From Bryoerythrophyllum caledonicum (taxonomy: Eukaryota; Streptophyta; Bryopsida; Pottiales; Pottiaceae), in NCBI GenBank assembly GCA_963971425.1, contig OZ020524.1:18603845-18667844 (forward strand): DNA of 64,000 bases, in the 5' to 3' direction. Positions 54,196 through 64,000 of the stretch are shown here, piece by piece. The notes under the pieces were generated by a model. The model was not told where the DNA came from, made no database searches, and saw only the letters and a list, made by a program, of their open reading frames with translations. How positions within the stretch are numbered: position 1 is the stretch's first letter; each line of letters begins with the position of its first letter. A program made the position numbers and the translations under genes.

Positions 54196-55707
54196 ATGAA
54201 GAGATTGATGGAAGAGAAGTTGGGGAGGAGCAATACTTCACGTGGGAAGGAAATAGAGACCTACACGATTGGAGCTGATTTTAGCACAATCCAAGCTTCT
54301 ACTTATGCATCTAAAGAGGTGATGGTCAGGGGAGCACAAACCATCAGAAGGTTGACTGGGTGGGATGATCCAGTGAATGCTACTACCATCAGAGCCTATT
54401 TTATGAGTGAGAATGGGGAGAAGGAACCCCATGATGCATCAGTGGAAGTGAAGAGGGGCAGGGCTGTTGATGAAGGTGAATCTGAAGAGCCTGCAAACAA
54501 GAAGAAATCATTAAGCAACAAAGATGCATCTTCAAAGGAAGGACCAGCAACCAACACAAGGCAAAGGCAAGAGTCACCACCATATCCAGGTGAGAATACA
54601 CATTTACCCAAAGACAAGTGGGAAGAAAGAATGGACAACAAAAAGGGAAAAGGAAAGGAGGATGAAGCTAAGGGAAAGAGTAAGACGCCAGCTTATAAAC
54701 TCCAATCCGATATTGAATCTTCAGTGGATATGAAGGGCATTTTGGAAGAAAGAATTTTGGATGCCAAGATAGAGTTTACTCTTAGAGAGGCTCTTGGCAT
54801 AGCAAAGAAAGATTTCCATGAGCTTATCATTGATGTGATCAAAAGGAAGAGGCAGATGACAGCTGAAACAGTGATGACAAGGGCATTGGATACTTTGATG
54901 TCTAAAGAAGAAGAAGAGGAGATTGGACAAGTGTTTGCCTTGAGCTGTGATAATGCAGGGAATGATGACCAGACTAAAAGACAGAGATTTATGTCTCGGG
55001 AAACCCAAGATACCAAGGTTGATGTCATGGAGGAGGTTTTGAGTGATGAGGAGGAAGATGAAGTGTTGCAGATGTTTTTGAGTGATGGAGTGGTTGAGAC
55101 AAAGGAGAGGAAGGATTCTATCAAGAATCAAAGGAAAATTGTCACAACAGAAGCCAAGGTTTTACGATGTGGAGCTGACAAGTCATGGAGACATGATAGT
55201 GAAGCCTTGGTAGCATTTACACATCCATTTTGGGCAAGAGCTACCACAGAGACACGTGTAAAGATTGGAGATATTGAGGAGCCAATCTTAGCATTGGTGG
55301 ATCATGGCTCAGAGATCAACATTTTATCCCGGAAGATTTATGAGAAGGAAAAATGGCCAATTGACACCAATCATGGATGGGTATTGAAAGCTGCCAACAA
55401 TGAAAGAGGCAACCTTTATGGAGCATGTCCAGCAGTGGCCATAAAGATTGGTGATGTGGAGGTGGAGCAAAACTTCTTTGTGCAAAATCAAGGAAGTTAT
55501 CCCATCATTTTGGGACAGCCATATATCACTGCAACAAGGATGGAGACCAAGGTATTGGATGATGGCTCACATTATGCCAGGATTCGTAGCCATGATGGTA
55601 TGAGATCTGTTCAATTTCTCACAGTTAGACCAAATCATGAGAGACATAGGGACAGACTCAGGGAAACTCCGATGGACTATGTCCATGAAGATTTTCTGGA
55701 TTTCTAA
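54196..55707 (+). CDS. Protease-containing region of the Ty3/Gypsy element
   Basis: An open frame of about 500 residues. A charged, Lys/Glu-rich linker of some 330 residues is followed by a retropepsin-like domain (ALVDHGSEINILS, then YPIILGQPYI). It follows gag closely and would be made together with gag by a read-through known in such families. Confidence 0.8.
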   Translation: MKRLMEEKLGRSNTSRGKEIETYTIGADFSTIQASTYASKEVMVRGAQTIRRLTGWDDPVNATTIRAYFMSENGEKEPHDASVEVKRGRAVDEGESEEPANKKKSLSNKDASSKEGPATNTRQRQESPPYPGENTHLPKDKWEERMDNKKGKGKEDEAKGKSKTPAYKLQSDIESSVDMKGILEERILDAKIEFTLREALGIAKKDFHELIIDVIKRKRQMTAETVMTRALDTLMSKEEEEEIGQVFALSCDNAGNDDQTKRQRFMSRETQDTKVDVMEEVLSDEEEDEVLQMFLSDGVVETKERKDSIKNQRKIVTTEAKVLRCGADKSWRHDSEALVAFTHPFWARATTETRVKIGDIEEPILALVDHGSEINILSRKIYEKEKWPIDTNHGWVLKAANNERGNLYGACPAVAIKIGDVEVEQNFFVQNQGSYPIILGQPYITATRMETKVLDDGSHYARIRSHDGMRSVQFLTVRPNHERHRDRLRETPMDYVHEDFLDF

Positions 55708-55802
55708 ATTGCACACGTGGAGTATGGGGTGCCACGGGTGCAAAAAAATCATCTACTGTTGCAAGCCCCAATGTACAGAGGAGTGGATACAAGGTTTGGA
55801 AT

Positions 55803-58800
55803 TTGACAAAGGATGGATTTATAAGTTTCGAAAAGGTTGAAGATTTGGATTCTATGAAGAGAGGATTGACCAAGAAAATGGAAAGAAAATTAAAAAGAGT
55901 TGGTGTGATTTTAATTGACGAGTTTATTTCTGGAGTTGTTGAAGAAGAAGGATTTTCAGATGATATTTTACAAGTTTTAGAGTCCTTGCAAAGAGAAGTC
56001 GGTGAGTCTACTACTATGACAGTGGAGATTCATTCGAGAAGCTTATATGAAGAAATATTGAAGGTAGCTGATGAAGTAAGGTTGGTTGGGAGTTATGGCT
56101 TGGAAACGGAGGCAATGGTGAACACCAAGTATAAAACTGTAGCAAAGAAGGTGAAGCCTGTGGCATCACAATTACCACTAGACTCTGAAGATCATATTAG
56201 AAAGGCTGAGGAGGAGCCTGGATTGAGGGAGACAAGAAAAATTGGACACAATTTCACAAAAGAGACATTGGCCAAGCTAAAGATTGGAGGGGGTGAGTTT
56301 TTGAAAGAACCTGAGAAGATAAGGTTCCGAGAAATGATCTCTAAGCATGGTAAGGCTTTTGCTTCTTCACCAGATGAGATTGGATGTGTTAATCCAAAGA
56401 TTGTAGCTCCAATGGTCATTTTTACAGTTCCACATGTGCCTTGGGATTTGAAGCCAATTCCCGTGCCAAGAGCCTTGCTACCTAAATTGGTGAGTCTATT
56501 GAAGGAGAAGATACAGATGGGAATACTTGAACCATCTATGGCTCCATACTCTAACCGATGGTTCACAGTGCCAAAAAAGTCTGGGGCTTTAAGGTTTATC
56601 CAAGACATGCAGCCAGCCAACAAGGTGACAATCAGAAACAAAGGGTCAGGACCAATTGTGGATGAGGTTGCTGAGGCTTTTGCAGGACATGCCATCTATT
56701 CTATTGGAGATCTTTATTCAGGCTATGATCAATTTCAACTTGCATCAGAAAGTAGAGATTTGACAACTATGAAGACTCCATTGGGACTTATGAGGATGTG
56801 CACATTACCTCAAGGCGCTACTAACTCTGTAGCCCATATGCAGAGTGCCATGAACCAAATCTTGAGGGAGTTTGTGCCTGAGAAGACTATTCCTTTCGTA
56901 GATGACATACCTATCAAAGGTTGCAAAGAAGAGGTCAAAGACTTGACAGAAGATGCTGATGGATGTAGAAGGTTTGTGAAGGATCACATTGAAGATGTGG
57001 AGAAGATCTTAAAAAGGCTTGAAGAAGTGGATTTAACCTTATCCCTTGAGAAGTCCAAGTTTGGAGTAGATGAGATTGTGGTGGTTGGACACTTGTGTGG
57101 AACTTATGGAAGAAAACCTAACCCTGAGAAGGTTGATGCTATTGCTAGGATGAAAGCATGTGGAAGCATCACTGAAGTAAGGAGGTTTTTAGGAGCTTGT
57201 GTCTTTTATCAGATTTGGGTTCCTCATTTTGCTCACATAGCTGAGCCTCTATATAAGTTGTTAAGAAAAAGGACCAAGTTTAGGTGGGAGCATAAGCAAG
57301 AGCTAGCCATGGAGAGTCTAAAGGAGATTTTGAAGTCACCACCAATCTTGAGGCAAGTTGACTATGATTGCAACAGACCAGTTGTTGTTACTGTTGACAC
57401 AAGTCCAATTGCTATTGGTTGGGCTATTGGCCAAGATGAAGCAGAAGGTAAAAGGTTTGCCATCAGATTTGGAGCAAGAATTCTCACGGATAGACAAAGA
57501 GCATATCCACAAGTGAAGAGGGAGTTTTTGGGGGCACTTACAGCTATGAAGGCAGACAGAAATTACTTAATTGGAGCCAATGTGGTATTGGAAACTGATT
57601 GCTTACCATTGTTGGGAATGGTTGCTAATTGTTCAACTCCTGATATTGCCATGTTGAGATGGATAGCCTACATCAGATCACTCAATCCTATCTTAATGCA
57701 CATCTCTGGCAAGAAGAATTCTGTGGCAGATATGCTATCTAGGGCTAGATATATCTGTGAAGAAGAGATGGAAACGCAAGAGATTGGTGAAGAGGAAGAA
57801 GATGAGGGCTATGGATATGTGCAAGCTATTGATGGAGCGAGCATAAGTGATGAAGACCAAGCTTTCAGAGAAGATCTTTATAGAGGAAAATTAAGAGACA
57901 TTGGCATCTATTTAAGTACCATGAAGAGACAAGAAGGTTGGTCAGATAAGGCCTTTAAAGGCATTCGACACCAATCTTATAACTATATCTTAAGAGATAG
58001 TTTCTTATGGAAGAGGCCAAAGAGGAAGGATGGAGTTCCATTGAGAGTGGTGGATGATGAAGAAACCAAGAATCAAATTCTCAAAGAGTTTCATGATACA
58101 CTTTGGGCAGGCCATCGAGGAGTTTGGGCCACTTACCATAAGATTAAAGAGAGATATTGGTGGAAAGGCCTTTACAAGGATGTAGAGGAATTTGTGGCTT
58201 CTTGTATTGAATGTCAATTACAATCCAAAGTCAGATACAGAGATGAGTTGCATCCTACCTATCCAGTTGCTATGCATTTTCAATGGGTGATTGACTTGGT
58301 AGCTATGCCATTGGGATTGTGGGGCATGAAGTATCTTGTTTTGGCAAGAGAAGAGCTTTCAAACTATGTCGAAGGTAGAGCTTTGAGGACCAAGACCACG
58401 AAAGGAGTAAGCAGATTTATCTTGGAGGATATCTTCAGCAGGTATGGCAGTATTGGAAGGATGAGGGCTGATAGAGGAGAATTGGATGCAGCAGAAGCCA
58501 GAGACTTTTTTCAGAGGTATGGTGTGCGCTTGAAGCTAACTACTGCATATAATCCCGAGGCTAATGGCAAAAGTGAAAGAGGACATCCTCCCATTATCAA
58601 TGCTCTTGTCAAAGCTTGTAGAGGTAAACAAAAGCAGTGGCCAAGACTTCTACCATTTGCATTATGGGCTGATAGAACCACTCATAGTACTCTTACAGGT
58701 TATATGTCCATTGAGTTGATGTTAGGCCAAAAGCCACTTATGCCTACAGAGGATTCAATACCAACTTGGATGTTGTTGGACTGGAACGATGGCATTACAA

Positions 58801-59264
58801 GAGAAAGATTATTGGAGCTTAGAATCCAACAGCTTGAAAGATTGCCTGAGGACCATAGGATTGCATTGGAAAAATTGAAGGCTTCAAGGTTGAGCAACAA
58901 GGAGAGATTTGACAAGACACATCGGTTGAGATCAAAACCTATTGAAATTGGAGATTGGGTGTTGGTATTTGATAGTAGTTTGGAACATCAACACAGTACA
59001 CTTAGAAAGTTTGCACGGAGATGGTTTGGGCCATATGTAGTGGTCACAGTGCATGAAAATGCTACCTATTCCCTTCGGGAGTTAGATGGCACACTATTGA
59101 GGATTCCTGTAGCAGGAAAACGGATCAAGGCATTCAGAACGAGAGCCACAGGATTTGCTCTAGAAAACGACACAACTGATCCAAGACCATCAGAAGATCA
59201 AGATGAAAAAGATGAAATATCAGATAATGATGGATTAGATGAAGCTGAAGAAGACCAAGACTAA
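55803..59264 (+). CDS. Pol (RT, RNase H, integrase) of the Ty3/Gypsy element
   Basis: About 1150 residues. Reverse transcriptase (VPKKSGALRFIQDMQ, SIGDLYSGYDQF, LPQGATNS, FVDDIPI) comes first. RNase H (VVVTVDTSPIAIGWAIGQ) and the HHCC integrase finger (HRGVWATYHKIKERYWW, CIECQ) follow, then the integrase core (WVIDLVAMP, MRADRGELDA, NGKSERGHPP) and a C-terminal domain with a RFARRWFGPYVV-like stretch. No chromodomain is evident. It ends about 40 bases before the 3' LTR. Confidence 0.9.
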   Translation: MTKDGFISFEKVEDLDSMKRGLTKKMERKLKRVGVILIDEFISGVVEEEGFSDDILQVLESLQREVGESTTMTVEIHSRSLYEEILKVADEVRLVGSYGLETEAMVNTKYKTVAKKVKPVASQLPLDSEDHIRKAEEEPGLRETRKIGHNFTKETLAKLKIGGGEFLKEPEKIRFREMISKHGKAFASSPDEIGCVNPKIVAPMVIFTVPHVPWDLKPIPVPRALLPKLVSLLKEKIQMGILEPSMAPYSNRWFTVPKKSGALRFIQDMQPANKVTIRNKGSGPIVDEVAEAFAGHAIYSIGDLYSGYDQFQLASESRDLTTMKTPLGLMRMCTLPQGATNSVAHMQSAMNQILREFVPEKTIPFVDDIPIKGCKEEVKDLTEDADGCRRFVKDHIEDVEKILKRLEEVDLTLSLEKSKFGVDEIVVVGHLCGTYGRKPNPEKVDAIARMKACGSITEVRRFLGACVFYQIWVPHFAHIAEPLYKLLRKRTKFRWEHKQELAMESLKEILKSPPILRQVDYDCNRPVVVTVDTSPIAIGWAIGQDEAEGKRFAIRFGARILTDRQRAYPQVKREFLGALTAMKADRNYLIGANVVLETDCLPLLGMVANCSTPDIAMLRWIAYIRSLNPILMHISGKKNSVADMLSRARYICEEEMETQEIGEEEEDEGYGYVQAIDGASISDEDQAFREDLYRGKLRDIGIYLSTMKRQEGWSDKAFKGIRHQSYNYILRDSFLWKRPKRKDGVPLRVVDDEETKNQILKEFHDTLWAGHRGVWATYHKIKERYWWKGLYKDVEEFVASCIECQLQSKVRYRDELHPTYPVAMHFQWVIDLVAMPLGLWGMKYLVLAREELSNYVEGRALRTKTTKGVSRFILEDIFSRYGSIGRMRADRGELDAAEARDFFQRYGVRLKLTTAYNPEANGKSERGHPPIINALVKACRGKQKQWPRLLPFALWADRTTHSTLTGYMSIELMLGQKPLMPTEDSIPTWMLLDWNDGITRERLLELRIQQLERLPEDHRIALEKLKASRLSNKERFDKTHRLRSKPIEIGDWVLVFDSSLEHQHSTLRKFARRWFGPYVVVTVHENATYSLRELDGTLLRIPVAGKRIKAFRTRATGFALENDTTDPRPSEDQDEKDEISDNDGLDEAEEDQD

Positions 59265-59306
59265 ATTGGCACATACCGGTGGATGTGCAGGTTTGGAGGG
59301 GGTGGA

Positions 59307-61761
59307 TGTCGTGTAAAGAAACGGTTTAATATGTAAATACAGTGTGAAATGGATTGAGAGTAGTGTTCAGAGCAAATAGAAATAAAACTAAGAAAAATAA
59401 AAGTATAGACAAAAGGGAGGGGGGGAGATCAGAGGAATGAAGGGGGAAGAGAAAGGACCGTGGTTTTAACTACAAAACTTAGAGTCTCTGCATCTTCTCA
59501 CATGCTCAGGGGGGGTAGATGGCGCCAATTGGTAGTTTCCTGCCTAGTTTTCACTAGCAGTGCCAAGCCACGTGGCCATTCGCATGCTCATACGGGTCCA
59601 AAGGGTTTCGAACCCGGATCAGTGCTATGGCGCTTGAAGTACTTTACCAGTTGGACTTCCGCGGCTTGGCGATTATCAGAGCATGCTGAAGGGATTTATA
59701 TCCCTATCCATTGTTTTATATTTTTATTTTATATTTTATTTGAGTGGATTTGATTGGAGAAAAAGAGATCACATCTTTGGGAAAGCTTCAAGGTGACGCC
59801 TTCTACAAAGTATTTGTGTTATAAGAAGAAGGTTCATTTAGAGCTTCATCAGTTTTATGTAGTTGTTTTGAATTTTTTTTTGGACATGTCGAATTGGAGA
59901 GTTTTTTCTGAGTCTCAGGATGAAGAGCTTCAACCAGAGCTTGAGCTAGATTTATCTTTATCTCAACTGCCGGTTTGTACTCTTCTGCCGCTTAGTCCTG
60001 TACCACTGCTTGAGCGTCCACAAGAAGAAGCTGGGCCTTCTCGGCCGCCAAAGCAACCTCGTGTGGAGCAGCGGTGGCACGGCAATCTTCAACAAGATGC
60101 TCGTGCCCTGGTGATTCTATTGCAGGTTGGGTGTGTTGAACCTGGTACTCGAGATGTGACGTTTGGAGGGATTTTTGAAGGCCTAAATGACAATCAATAC
60201 TCTTGTTGTCTTAGGCCTATCAAAGGGAGTCGCGGTCATCAACGTTGGCTTGAAGGTCCAATTAATCCCGGGACATTGACCAAGGCTGCTCGTGCTGACT
60301 TTGTTGCTCTTATCCTTCAACGCATCCTCAAGTTCTTGCAGATGGAGTGAAGTTCCTCTTGAAATTCTTTTCAAGCTCTTTTAGACATATATTTGATTTT
60401 ATTTGTTTAGTTTTTAATGTTTCCAAACTTCACCTTGAATGTTAGAAGTTTGGTAGATGAAAGGTAGAAATAGTTTTCCATTTGGTAGACTTTTGATGCC
60501 TTATGGCTAAGATAAGGGATAGATAAGGCTGAAGTAAGCTTAAGGGAGTTAGCCAATGACTAGTTGAGGCCCATGAGGCGTAGGTATGGGCTGGTGTTGA
60601 CTTTGGGAGGGGGCAAAGGGGTCGGGTTCCCCTCTCTCTTCCACGAGAGTTGAGTTTTTTTCGGTGAGCAATTTTTTGGAGAGCAAGAGCTCAGTGTGTA
60701 CTACGAGTTTTACTATGAGATTTTAAGAGCTTGTACATCTTGTCGTTGTGGTTTCATAATGATATAGCACGCTCTATTTGAGATTTGTGTGTAATTTCTA
60801 TGAGTGTTTGAGTTGGACAGTGTCTGTTGTAAAGAAATTTAGAAGACCGAGACTTCAAAAGCTTGTAGAAACTTGTTTATAGTGTTTTTGTTTATGAAAT
60901 TTGAGCAAGTCAAGTGTTTTTGTGTTAGTTTTCTATGGAGCTTTGTAACTTTTTATTTAGATTGTTTGAGACAAAGTTATGGCTTTGAAAGTGAGAGGGT
61001 GTTGAGCTGCCGACTAAATTCAAGAGTGGAAGTAAGCACCAACTTCAACTAAGCATAGAAATCGTTTGGTATAGATTCTGAAGACGAACTTGTAGAGAGC
61101 TTAGGTGGTGTTATTAGCTTTCTAGGAAGCTATCACTCGGCTTTGGCAAAGCTTGTATGAAGTCAGAGTGCTCTGTGAAGCAAAGGGAGGTGCAGCTGAT
61201 GCTGAATTTGGGAGTACGACCTTTGACGAGCTATGGACTCTTGACAGTACCTTGTAGAGTTTTAATCTTTCTTTCCCTCTGTTAAGCACTTTGATAGCTT
61301 TCCAAAAAGCTAATGCACTCTTGATTTGAAGTGTTTATGCTAATTTGGTGGTTATTTGAAGTTTGGCTATTATTTTTGAGGGAGATTCGGGATTTTGAAG
61401 GTATGTACAAAACTTATACGGTTTTGTATACGGTAGATCGTATTTATACTTTGTACATGTATGTATAAAAGTACTATACTTGTACCTATAAATCATGTAT
61501 TCGTATAGTATGTTCTACTGTATTTATACATGACAAATACAAGTATTAAAGTACTCTACATGTACGTATAAAAATACTCTATATATACGGATAGGAATAC
61601 TCTACGTATACGTACAAAAGGGTATAGATACAAGTATGTATACATGATGTGTTCAAGGATTAATACTTCTTATATTATCCTTGTCTTTCATGTCTTAAGC
61701 CAAAACTAACTGCAGCAAGAAATCCAGTATTTTCCCAAGGCAAAGACTTCTCTACCCGACA
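59307..61761 (+). repeat. 3' LTR of the Ty3/Gypsy element
   Basis: Same length as the 5' LTR, about four substitutions and no indel. It carries the same open frame (59886-60350) and antisense tRNA-like segment (59591-59672). Confidence 0.95.
59886..60350 (+). CDS. Open frame of 154 residues inside the 3' LTR, unknown function
   Basis: Second copy of the LTR-borne frame at 51181-51645, with one amino-acid difference. Confidence 0.5.
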   Translation: MSNWRVFSESQDEELQPELELDLSLSQLPVCTLLPLSPVPLLERPQEEAGPSRPPKQPRVEQRWHGNLQQDARALVILLQVGCVEPGTRDVTFGGIFEGLNDNQYSCCLRPIKGSRGHQRWLEGPINPGTLTKAARADFVALILQRILKFLQME

Positions 61762-62334
61762 CCGGTAGGGGAAGTCCGAAAACTAATCACTTCCTACAAT
61801 AAAGCGAGATGTTTTATACTAATGAACGCCGGCACTTTTAATAACAATCCACAAGAAAATACAGTCCCTCCTTGGCTACTCCCATGCTCATGTGTGACCC
61901 AAAGATGTCATTGCAACGCTAGGCTCAAACCGGACATCCTATGTGTTAGAGGTTTACCATACAATGATCCGCCACCCGACCACATTAACCAAGACTACAC
62001 CATTCAATTCATTGAATTCACATATTGCAACGATAGATTTTCTCCAGAAACAATCCAAAACAAAATAGACAAATACCAACCCCTCATTGACGACATCATT
62101 GCCTTTGGATGGAAGGTAGACCCCCTTATTGTTATCACATCTGGCGCTCGTGCCGCCACCTTTATTCCATCTATGAAAACTCTAGAAGATACCTTCAAAA
62201 TACCCATTGAAACAATCAAAACCACCTTTAAAAAAATTAACACCATCGCTATTCAATATGCCATGTCCATTTTGCTACATAAACGTAAAATTGAAAACAA
62301 CCAAGCCCTCCCCGATACTCAAGATCCCCCTTAA
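61762..62334 (+). pseudogene. LINE copy P ORF2 C-terminal part: PD-(D/E)xK restriction-like endonuclease
   Basis: Resumes LINE coding right after the LTR element; the first codons read RKLITSYNKARCFIL, matching copy M. Domain features: RCHCNARLKPDILCV with the PD at 61930-61935, then DYTIQFIEFTYCND with Glu at 62014, then QNKIDKYQPLIDDIIAFGW, and VITSGARA. This PD...E-x-T...KxxKY pattern after a CCHC/RHN unit is that of the restriction-like endonuclease of R2-type LINEs. It ends with a conserved helical tail (AIQYAMSILLHKRKIEN) and a normal stop. The domain itself looks intact, but the LTR element separates it from the rest of ORF2. Confidence 0.8.
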
Positions 62335-62586
62335 ATGCTTCTCCGCCCAGACTTATCTTGACTGGTTGGTTTTGTGGTTCCGGCGACTTGCTTGGTTAGT
62401 TGTTACATTGGTTGTTTGTGTGCTTGGTTGGTATCTGGTCACCTGTTACATAGTGTCTACCCTCGAGAGGGGGAAGTAGTTCCAATTTACTAATTCCTTG
62501 TCCGGTGGGCATGGTCTTAGTAGTGGAACGAACAGACACTTTATTCACGCCGGCTCCTTTGGAGTCTGACGTTCTTCTTCTTCTTT
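62335..62586 (+). other. 3' UTR, hairpin and TTC tail of LINE copy P
   Basis: About 250 bases. Two blocks are conserved with copy M: GTGTCTACCCTCGA...GGGGGAAGTAGTTCCA and CCTTGTCCGGTGGGCATGG, the latter also in the 83-bp insertion. A hairpin at 62549-62570 (CTCC-TTT-GGAG with a weaker lower stem) precedes the TTCTTCTTCTTCTTT tail. Confidence 0.8.
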
Positions 62587-64000
62587 AGGCATGCTTCTTG
62601 CCATTGTATTTGTGATGATTGGTTGTTATTTTCGAGAGTGTTTATGAGGGAGTCTATTTGTATGGAGTTTTTTTCAAAGAATTTGGTGTTGAATTTTTCT
62701 ATATTGTCTTTTGGGATGGGGTTGAGTATGCGTATAGTATCATTTTTTAGGATTGTAGGAGTTCTATTAATTAATGTGTTATTTGGAATGTGTAATTGTA
62801 TAGGTGAGTGGTCCGAGTTGAGAATAACATCCTTGTTTGTCGTAGAGGTGTATTGTGTATTGTTGTTTGTATTTATGTAGAATCCATCTATTAGACTCCA
62901 GTCGCTGTAATTATAGCCACCTTGTCTAGAGAATTGTGTATCGGTATTGATGTAGACGAAGTTTAAGTTTTCTGTGAAGCGGCGCCATTGGTAATCAATG
63001 GTTTGAGGGAGGGTGTTATGATTTCCATTCTGGCGACCAATTAATGCTATGTCTCTGTTGAAGTCCCCACACAATAGGTATGTGTGATTAGGGTTATTAT
63101 GAATTTGAGAAGTAATAGTGTTTTGTATGTCTATGATAAATCTAGTGTCTTCGGGATGAGATGGCATATACATGTGAAAGATTAACCATGGTTGTAGAGG
63201 GTGATTAGTAATTTTGATTATTTGAATGTAAGGTGATATGTGCATTGGGGTAGGGATTTTGTTGATGTTGCCCGGGAAGGCATATTTTTTGTGTATTAGT
63301 GTAAGGAGACCTCCTCGGCCTGGTGTGTATGGTCTTCGTTGTTGAATGCATCTTGTAAGTGCATGTGTATTGTTATAGATGAGTTTATAGTCTTGAAATA
63401 TATTTTGTATATATTTTGTGGATTTTGTGGCGGATAATTTTGTTTCTTGTATAACTATGAGGGCTGGTGGTGTATTTGTGTGCGTGACCAAAGTTTGTAG
63501 GCTAGGAAGGGCAGTGTTTAGAGAGGAGGCATTCCATGTGATTATGTATGTATTTTCTTGATTTGATATAATATTTTGGTTTTGCGGAGAGATGTAGGGA
63601 AGTGGTGGTGGTGGGTGGGTGTATTCTGGTATAGGGTCCAAACATTTTAGTGATTCATTGATGAGATTGTTAGGTAGGTAGGGGAATTTTATTTTTATTG
63701 TTTCATTTGAGGGAGGTATTGTTTCGCTGTGTAAAAAGTCATATAGTTCCTTATGTATTGAGTTCTCATGGTTTATAATATTTTGGTTGTCTTCAAGGAA
63801 CTTTGTATACGGGTGTGAAGTGTAGATGTGTCGTTCCGGTGGATTTTGTAAGTTTAGTAAGTTTTGTAGAAGTGTATTGACCCATGTAATTGTGTTCAGA
63901 TTTTGTGGGTTTAAGAGATGGTTACATTCATCTATGTGTGGATGGGTAGTGACTACTAGAGCATATAGTATGTGAGGTGGTGGATGCGCATTTTTTTGTT
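62587..64000 (-). mobile_element. LINE copy R, partial (APE domain), near-identical inverted copy of P
   Basis: Minus-strand fragment of the same LINE family that runs off the right edge. Its 1413 visible bases (62588-64000) align without any gap to 44339-45751 of copy P in inverse orientation. The open frame encodes the APE domain (WNASS, QETKL, GDFN, SDHSPI). It stops abruptly at the residue run QWQEAC, directly against the TTC tail of copy P. The few differences seen are clustered in the last 40 bases before that junction. Confidence 0.9.

Larger units (their letters stand above)
50602..61761 (+). mobile_element. Ty3/Gypsy-type LTR retrotransposon, 11.16 kb, young, inserted in LINE copy P
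   Basis: Two 2455-bp LTRs of equal length (50602-53056 and 59307-61761) start TGTCG and end CGACA and differ at only about four positions, so the insertion is very recent. A primer-binding-like site (TGGTGCTTCCACTGAGAG) follows the first LTR and a purine tract (GGAGGGGGTGGA) precedes the second. Gag, protease and pol regions lie between in the Ty3/Gypsy order RT, RNase H, integrase. A 4-bp target duplication (GCGG and CCGG, one difference) flanks it. It looks largely whole, with perhaps two interruptions between its open frames, some of which may be the family's normal gag/pol organisation. Confidence 0.93.
41866..62586 (+). mobile_element. LINE copy P, near full length, split by an LTR retrotransposon
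   Basis: Plus-strand LINE in two pieces, about 41866-50601 and 61762-62586, separated by the 11.16-kb LTR element. In order: leader with AGATCT sites and a 5' ORF, a 21-base array, a Thr/Tyr-coding 12-base array, a decayed first 2A-like motif, an intact 2A, APE-RT in a single 1429-residue frame, RNase H, CCHC/RHN, restriction-like endonuclease, 3' UTR, hairpin and TTC tail. No ORF1 is present. Only about three inactivating changes are visible in the RT-distal half (a one-base loss in a C run near 48377 and two nonsense changes), so it is young. The 5' boundary is approximate, and no target duplication was identified. Confidence 0.85.

Noticed and set aside
62587-64000. Twin-priming (5' inversion) as the origin of copy R
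   Set aside because: Twin priming inverts the 5' part upstream of the 3' part; R lies downstream of P's 3' tail, so this mechanism does not fit.

Overview
The window looks like nuclear DNA of a streptophyte, best fitting a charophyte-grade alga or early-diverging land plant. Three host genes support this: a spliced f-type-like plastid thioredoxin, an intronless PORR-domain organellar RNA-binding protein, and a spliced secreted glycine-rich wall-type protein. They occupy only about 8.5-15.8 kb. Nearly everything else is transposable elements, many nested in one another. Species cannot be named from sequence alone.

Layout. 1 to about 5.95 kb: 5' part of a LINE on the minus strand (copy A), with a 5' low-complexity ORF, ORF1 and a variable tandem repeat; its ORF2 lies beyond the left edge. 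5.95-8.49 kb: AT-rich intergenic DNA holding a dispersed repeat. 8.49-9.94 kb: thioredoxin (4 exons). 10.84-12.25 kb: PORR protein, followed by a tandem duplication. 13.50-15.77 kb: glycine-rich protein (4 exons). 17.316-32.767 kb: a 15.45-kb Mutator-like (MULE) DNA transposon with 28-bp terminal inverted repeats and an 11-bp target duplication. It carries a decayed plus-strand transposase with a SWIM zinc finger and a decayed minus-strand gene with a possible methyltransferase-like domain, and is itself interrupted by a 3.8-kb element (27.143-30.949). 34.04 to about 41.87 kb: LINE copy M (minus). About 41.87-62.59 kb: LINE copy P (plus), split by an 11.16-kb, very young Ty3/Gypsy-type LTR retrotransposon (50.602-61.761). 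62.59-64 kb: LINE copy R (minus), near-identical to part of P.

Most interesting system. Copies A, M, P and R belong to one LINE family whose ORF2 has an unusual layout: a 2A-like ribosome-skipping peptide (GGDIE-x-NPGP) immediately before the ORF2 methionine, an APE endonuclease, reverse transcriptase, RNase H, a CCHC knuckle with an RHN motif, and a C-terminal PD-(D/E)xK restriction-like endonuclease. Two endonucleases in one LINE is the hallmark of the Dualen/RandI clade known from green algae; the 2A peptide, the coding tandem repeat, an RRM-like ORF1, a conserved 3' hairpin with compensatory changes and a TTC-repeat tail instead of poly(A) make this family stand out. A tiny 3'-end insertion (about 83 bp) with a 12-bp target duplication inside copy M shows that the 3' hairpin plus tail region was integrated on its own.

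Domain calls rest on motif reading without database searches. Positions of LINE 5' ends, especially the M/P head-to-head junction near 41.87 kb, are approximate.
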